From positions 1 through 5,302 of the forward strand of contig USEE01000128.1 in NCBI GenBank assembly GCA_900553645.1: 5,302 bases of DNA. The letters are read 5' to 3'. This DNA is from an uncultured Eubacteriales bacterium. GTDB taxonomy: Bacteria; Bacillota_A; Clostridia; Christensenellales; Aristaeellaceae. Below the pieces are notes generated by a model. That model did not search any database. It was given only the letters and a program-made list of their open reading frames with translations, and was not told the origin of the DNA. Below, in pieces: positions 2,965-5,302 of this stretch; positions within the stretch are counted from its first letter, which is position 1, and the number at the start of each line of letters is the position of its first letter. The position numbers were made by a program, and so were the translations under genes.

Positions 2965-5302
2965 CTAACCCACGCTGCCCAGGTCTGCTTCCAGCAGTTC
3001 CGGGGCGATCCAGCCCATAAGACCGCCGGGGGCAATGCCCTGCGCCAGTTCATACTTTTCGATGAAGCGGCGCAGCATGGCGGCTATCTCGGCGCGGGTC
3101 GCCGCAGCCTGCGGGTCGAGCATATCGCCGGGCTTTCCATCCATCAGGCCGCTGGCGACCGCCCACTGCATCGCCGCCCTTGCGGTATCCGCGATTTCGT
3201 CCGCGTCCTTGAATTTGTCAAGGTCTTCATCTGCGGTCAAATCGTATTCCTTGTAGCCCGCGTAGCGGTAGAATATTGCCGCGAGCTGTTCGCGGGTTAT
3301 GGGCTCGTCCGGTTCGAACCTGTCTTCACCATAGCCATCGAACCCGTCTCCGCCATAGCCCTCGAATATGCCGTTTCCCGCCGTCCACGTGATCGCGTCG
3401 GCATACTGCGCTCCGGCTTCCACATCGGCAAAGCTGTTTTTGCCCTCCGGCTCGGGGCTGCCCTCCATGCGCCAGAGAATGGCCGCCATCATGCCGCGCG
3501 TCGCCGTATCGTGCGGGCTGAACAGCGTATCGCCGGTGCCTGGCATCAGCCCATTTTCATATACGAACATAACGTCGCCGTAGAACCAGTCCATTTCGGA
3601 AACGTCGGTAAAGGGGTTCGCGCCTGTGCCAGTGCTTTCGTCCGCGCGCCAGCCTGCATACACGGTCGTATGCTTCGTCAGATAAACGCCGGAAACCCTG
3701 TTGGTCAGACTGCGGTCGCTGTACCAGCCGATAAAGGTATGCCCGCGCCAGGTCGGCGCATACCCGGTCAGGTCGATGTAGGTGTCGCGCTTTGCGCGCA
3801 CGCTGGCAATATCGCTGCCGCCGCCCGTTTCAAAGCGCAGCGTGTAGTAAGCGACGGACGGATCGTCGCCGCCGGTGTATGTCCAATGCGCGTACACGGC
3901 GGTATTTGCAGAGAATGCGGTATCGGTCGTGATTTTTTCGCCGCCGCTCTTTTGGGTGTACCAGCCGTCGAAGCTATAGCTGCCGCTGCGGGAAGCGTCG
4001 GGCAGGGCCGCCAGCTGCTGGCCGGTGGTAGTCATGCTGCCGACTGAGGGCGTGCCGCCGTTGCCGTCAAACGTGACTATGTACTCGACGGGCGCGGGCG
4101 GCGCGTCCTGCTCGAATATGGCCTTTATCTCCACGCTGCCGTCGGGCATGGTGAACTTATCGTTGGCGATGGCAACGCCGCCGCTGACTACCTGCCACGC
4201 CTTGAAGTGATAGCCCGCGTTTGGCTGGGCGGTCAGTGTGATCTCCGTGCCGGCCACGGCTTTTGCATGAGAGGCGGAAGCCGTGCCGTTTCCATCCGTT
4301 TTCACGGTGATGGGGAACTGCTCAATGACCTTATCCTCCACCGTCAGCGTGCCGTTGACACTGTTGAGCGAATACCGCTCGTCCCAGCCGGATTTGAGGG
4401 TGGCAGTGGGGACAACGGTGTAGGTTCCGGGGGTATTGCGTGCCGTATCCGCTGCAACCTCCTCGTTGTTCGCGTTAAGCAGCCGATAGGAAATGGCATT
4501 GTCCAGCACCGTATCCCGGTCATCCGTGCGTCCTTCGCTGTCCAGCAGGCCGGTACAGCTCACAAGGTCTTTCGGCAGCGCATCGCCCTTGGTGATGGTT
4601 GCGCTGCCTGCCGTCACGGTGAGGCCGCGCACAACGACCTTGCCACCGGCGACAACAGTACTACTGCTCCATGGCGACCACGACGCCGTGGTATCGGACA
4701 CATAGAGAATATTGATATAGGTATTGCCCGCCTTGATCGCCCTGACCTTCGTCGTATAGTGGGACACTCCCGGCTCGCTGGTCGTATCAACGGTTTCCTC
4801 GTAAATTTCAAAGATCCCCTGCTCCTGCATGATCGCCGACCATGCGCCGTTTTCGCCGGGATTTATCGCCTTCCACTTGTAAGTGCGGGTATCTCCGTAG
4901 ACCCAGGTGCTTAGATCCCATCCTGCTCTAAAGCCTGCAAAGAGATACTGGCGCACGGTCAGCGGGGCGGTAATGGGCGCGTAGTCATCGCTGGTGATGG
5001 TGACGGTGTAGACATCTGTTTTCAGCTGCTCGCCTAGCTTTTCCTCTTTATCGTAGCGCAGGATGCCGTTGTCCACGCTGATGCTGTCCAGAATGGAGGG
5101 AGACGCGGGCGGTGTGATGGCCGTGATCTTTGCACCCTTGGGCGCCTCCCCCGGCTTAAAGAAATCCGCCGCCGTCCGTGTGCCGCCCTGCGCAGGATAG
5201 CCGCCGTGCCTGCTCGGAATGATCCGGATCACAGGGTCTACCAGATCCTCAGCGGAAGGCGCGTCTTTCTCGAATACGGCCTTGCTCTCCACCTCGCTGT
5301 CC
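2965..5302 (-). CDS. SLH-domain cell-surface protein with Ig-like/MBG-like and InlB B-type repeats, partial
   Basis: The minus-strand frame is open to the right edge. The GTG at 5292 is not a credible start, because the residues around it (DSEVESKAVFEKDAP) match the end of the protein's own internal InlB-like repeat (DGSVEIKAIFEQDAPP). About 778 C-terminal residues are present. Numbering from 5292: 20-113 Ig-like; about 221-318 MBG-like, ending GTLTVED; 326-394 divergent InlB B repeat (GYHFKAW, AIFE); 404-470 and 482-549 Listeria/Bacteroides-type repeats (VTFDGNGG, FDGWYT, VYAHW; IGWYSD, VYAGW); 559-609, 619-680 and 692-747 SLH domains with TRGM, TREQ and TRAE at the canonical motif. The tail after SLH3 is about 28 residues. 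SLH domains bind pyruvylated secondary cell-wall polysaccharide, so this is a wall-anchored surface protein, probably an adhesin or S-layer-associated protein. No catalytic domain is visible. Its signal peptide and promoter are off the edge. Confidence 0.92.
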   Translation of the reverse strand, partial: DSEVESKAVFEKDAPSAEDLVDPVIRIIPSRHGGYPAQGGTRTAADFFKPGEAPKGAKITAITPPASPSILDSISVDNGILRYDKEEKLGEQLKTDVYTVTITSDDYAPITAPLTVRQYLFAGFRAGWDLSTWVYGDTRTYKWKAINPGENGAWSAIMQEQGIFEIYEETVDTTSEPGVSHYTTKVRAIKAGNTYINILYVSDTTASWSPWSSSTVVAGGKVVVRGLTVTAGSATITKGDALPKDLVSCTGLLDSEGRTDDRDTVLDNAISYRLLNANNEEVAADTARNTPGTYTVVPTATLKSGWDERYSLNSVNGTLTVEDKVIEQFPITVKTDGNGTASASHAKAVAGTEITLTAQPNAGYHFKAWQVVSGGVAIANDKFTMPDGSVEIKAIFEQDAPPAPVEYIVTFDGNGGTPSVGSMTTTGQQLAALPDASRSGSYSFDGWYTQKSGGEKITTDTAFSANTAVYAHWTYTGGDDPSVAYYTLRFETGGGSDIASVRAKRDTYIDLTGYAPTWRGHTFIGWYSDRSLTNRVSGVYLTKHTTVYAGWRADESTGTGANPFTDVSEMDWFYGDVMFVYENGLMPGTGDTLFSPHDTATRGMMAAILWRMEGSPEPEGKNSFADVEAGAQYADAITWTAGNGIFEGYGGDGFDGYGEDRFEPDEPITREQLAAIFYRYAGYKEYDLTADEDLDKFKDADEIADTARAAMQWAVASGLMDGKPGDMLDPQAAATRAEIAAMLRRFIEKYELAQGIAPGGLMGWIAPELLEADLGSVG
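3052..3618 (-). other. Three consecutive SLH domains
   Basis: SLH1 spans about 3618-3466 (FTDVSEMDWFYGDV, TATRGMMAAI), SLH2 about 3438-3256 (FADVEAGAQYADAI, ITREQLAAI) and SLH3 about 3219-3052 (FKDADEIADTARAAM, TRAEIAAML). Three copies is the usual number for a functional trimeric SLH wall-binding unit. The canonical TRAE motif is intact only in SLH3; SLH1 has TRGM and SLH2 has TREQ. Confidence 0.93.
3316..3363 (-). repeat. 24-bp tandem duplication inside SLH2
   Basis: Two adjacent 24-bp units on the minus strand translate as EGYGGDGF and DGYGEDRF (residues 644-651 and 652-659). A typical SLH domain has a single GYGDGRFEPD-like turn here, so this copy carries an eight-residue insertion. The units differ at several bases, so the duplication is not very recent. 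Confidence 0.8.
3646..4317 (-). other. Divergent InlB B repeat followed by two InlB B-type repeats
   Basis: The divergent InlB B repeat is at about 4317-4111 (KTDGNGTASA, GYHFKAW, FTMPDGSVEIKAIFE). The first Listeria/Bacteroides repeat is at about 4083-3883 (VTFDGNGG, FDGWYT, VYAHW) and the second at about 3849-3646 (LRFETGGG, FIGWYSD, VYAGW). These beta-grasp-like modules serve as stalks or adhesion units in surface proteins of Bacillota. Confidence 0.88.

Noticed and set aside
2628..3020. 130-codon plus-strand and overlapping minus-strand open frames in the intergenic region
   Set aside because: They run through hairpins and into the end of the SLH gene, are basic and low-complexity, and lack start signals.
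2833..4047. 404-codon plus-strand open frame
   Set aside because: It lies antisense to the SLH/InlB protein, whose domains are unmistakable. The translation is Ala/Arg/Gly-rich with no motif, a shadow frame of GC-rich coding DNA.
4207..4914. 235-codon plus-strand open frame
   Set aside because: Antisense to the MBG-like and Ig-like part of the same surface protein; no motif or ribosome binding site.
5290..5292. GTG at 5292 as the start of the SLH protein
   Set aside because: The frame is open upstream to the edge and the flanking residues match the end of another InlB-like repeat, so the codon is internal.

Overview
The window reads as GC-rich chromosomal DNA from a Gram-positive-type anaerobe, most likely a gut-associated member of the Clostridia (Bacillota). 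The clues are three S-layer homology (SLH) repeats on a secreted multidomain protein, Listeria/Bacteroides-type (InlB B) repeats, a four-cysteine TSCPD protein, strong AGGAGG-type ribosome binding sites, and secreted proteins with long PTPEP linkers. The taxon is an inference; there is no rRNA or marker gene here.

Left end (1 to about 334, minus strand): an internal piece of a polytopic membrane protein resembling the O-antigen ligase / polysaccharide polymerase family. Its C-terminus lies off the left edge. Its N-terminal half is missing because, somewhere between about 310 and 350, the sequence changes into an unrelated gene on the plus strand. That gene (about 336-791) is also missing its 5' half, so two 5'-truncated genes meet head to head. 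This is either a real rearrangement scar or an assembly chimera.

Plus strand, 333-1886: the truncated copy (C-terminal Ig-like module plus a Cys/His-rich tail) is followed 60 bp later by an intact paralogue of 344 aa. The intact protein has a signal peptide, an N-terminal beta-rich domain, a PT/EP linker, the same Ig-like module with a DQYG motif, and a C-terminal PTPEP repeat built from hexanucleotide and 18-bp DNA repeats. I do not recognise this pair as a named family.

1887-2398: a well-formed sigma-A type promoter (TTGACA, 18 bp, TATAAT) drives an 83-aa TSCPD/TIGR03905-type protein that ends at a strong intrinsic terminator. 2399-2964 is a hairpin-rich intergenic stretch with no convincing gene, lying between convergent transcription units.

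Right end (2965 to the edge, minus strand): the C-terminal part of a large cell-surface protein with Ig-like/MBG-like modules, a divergent InlB B repeat, two InlB-type repeats and three SLH domains. It is open at the right edge, so its true start, signal peptide and promoter are outside the window. Overall the region looks like a cell-envelope and surface-protein neighbourhood: polysaccharide polymerisation, secreted Ig-like proteins and an SLH-anchored adhesin-like protein. No complete multi-gene pathway is visible.
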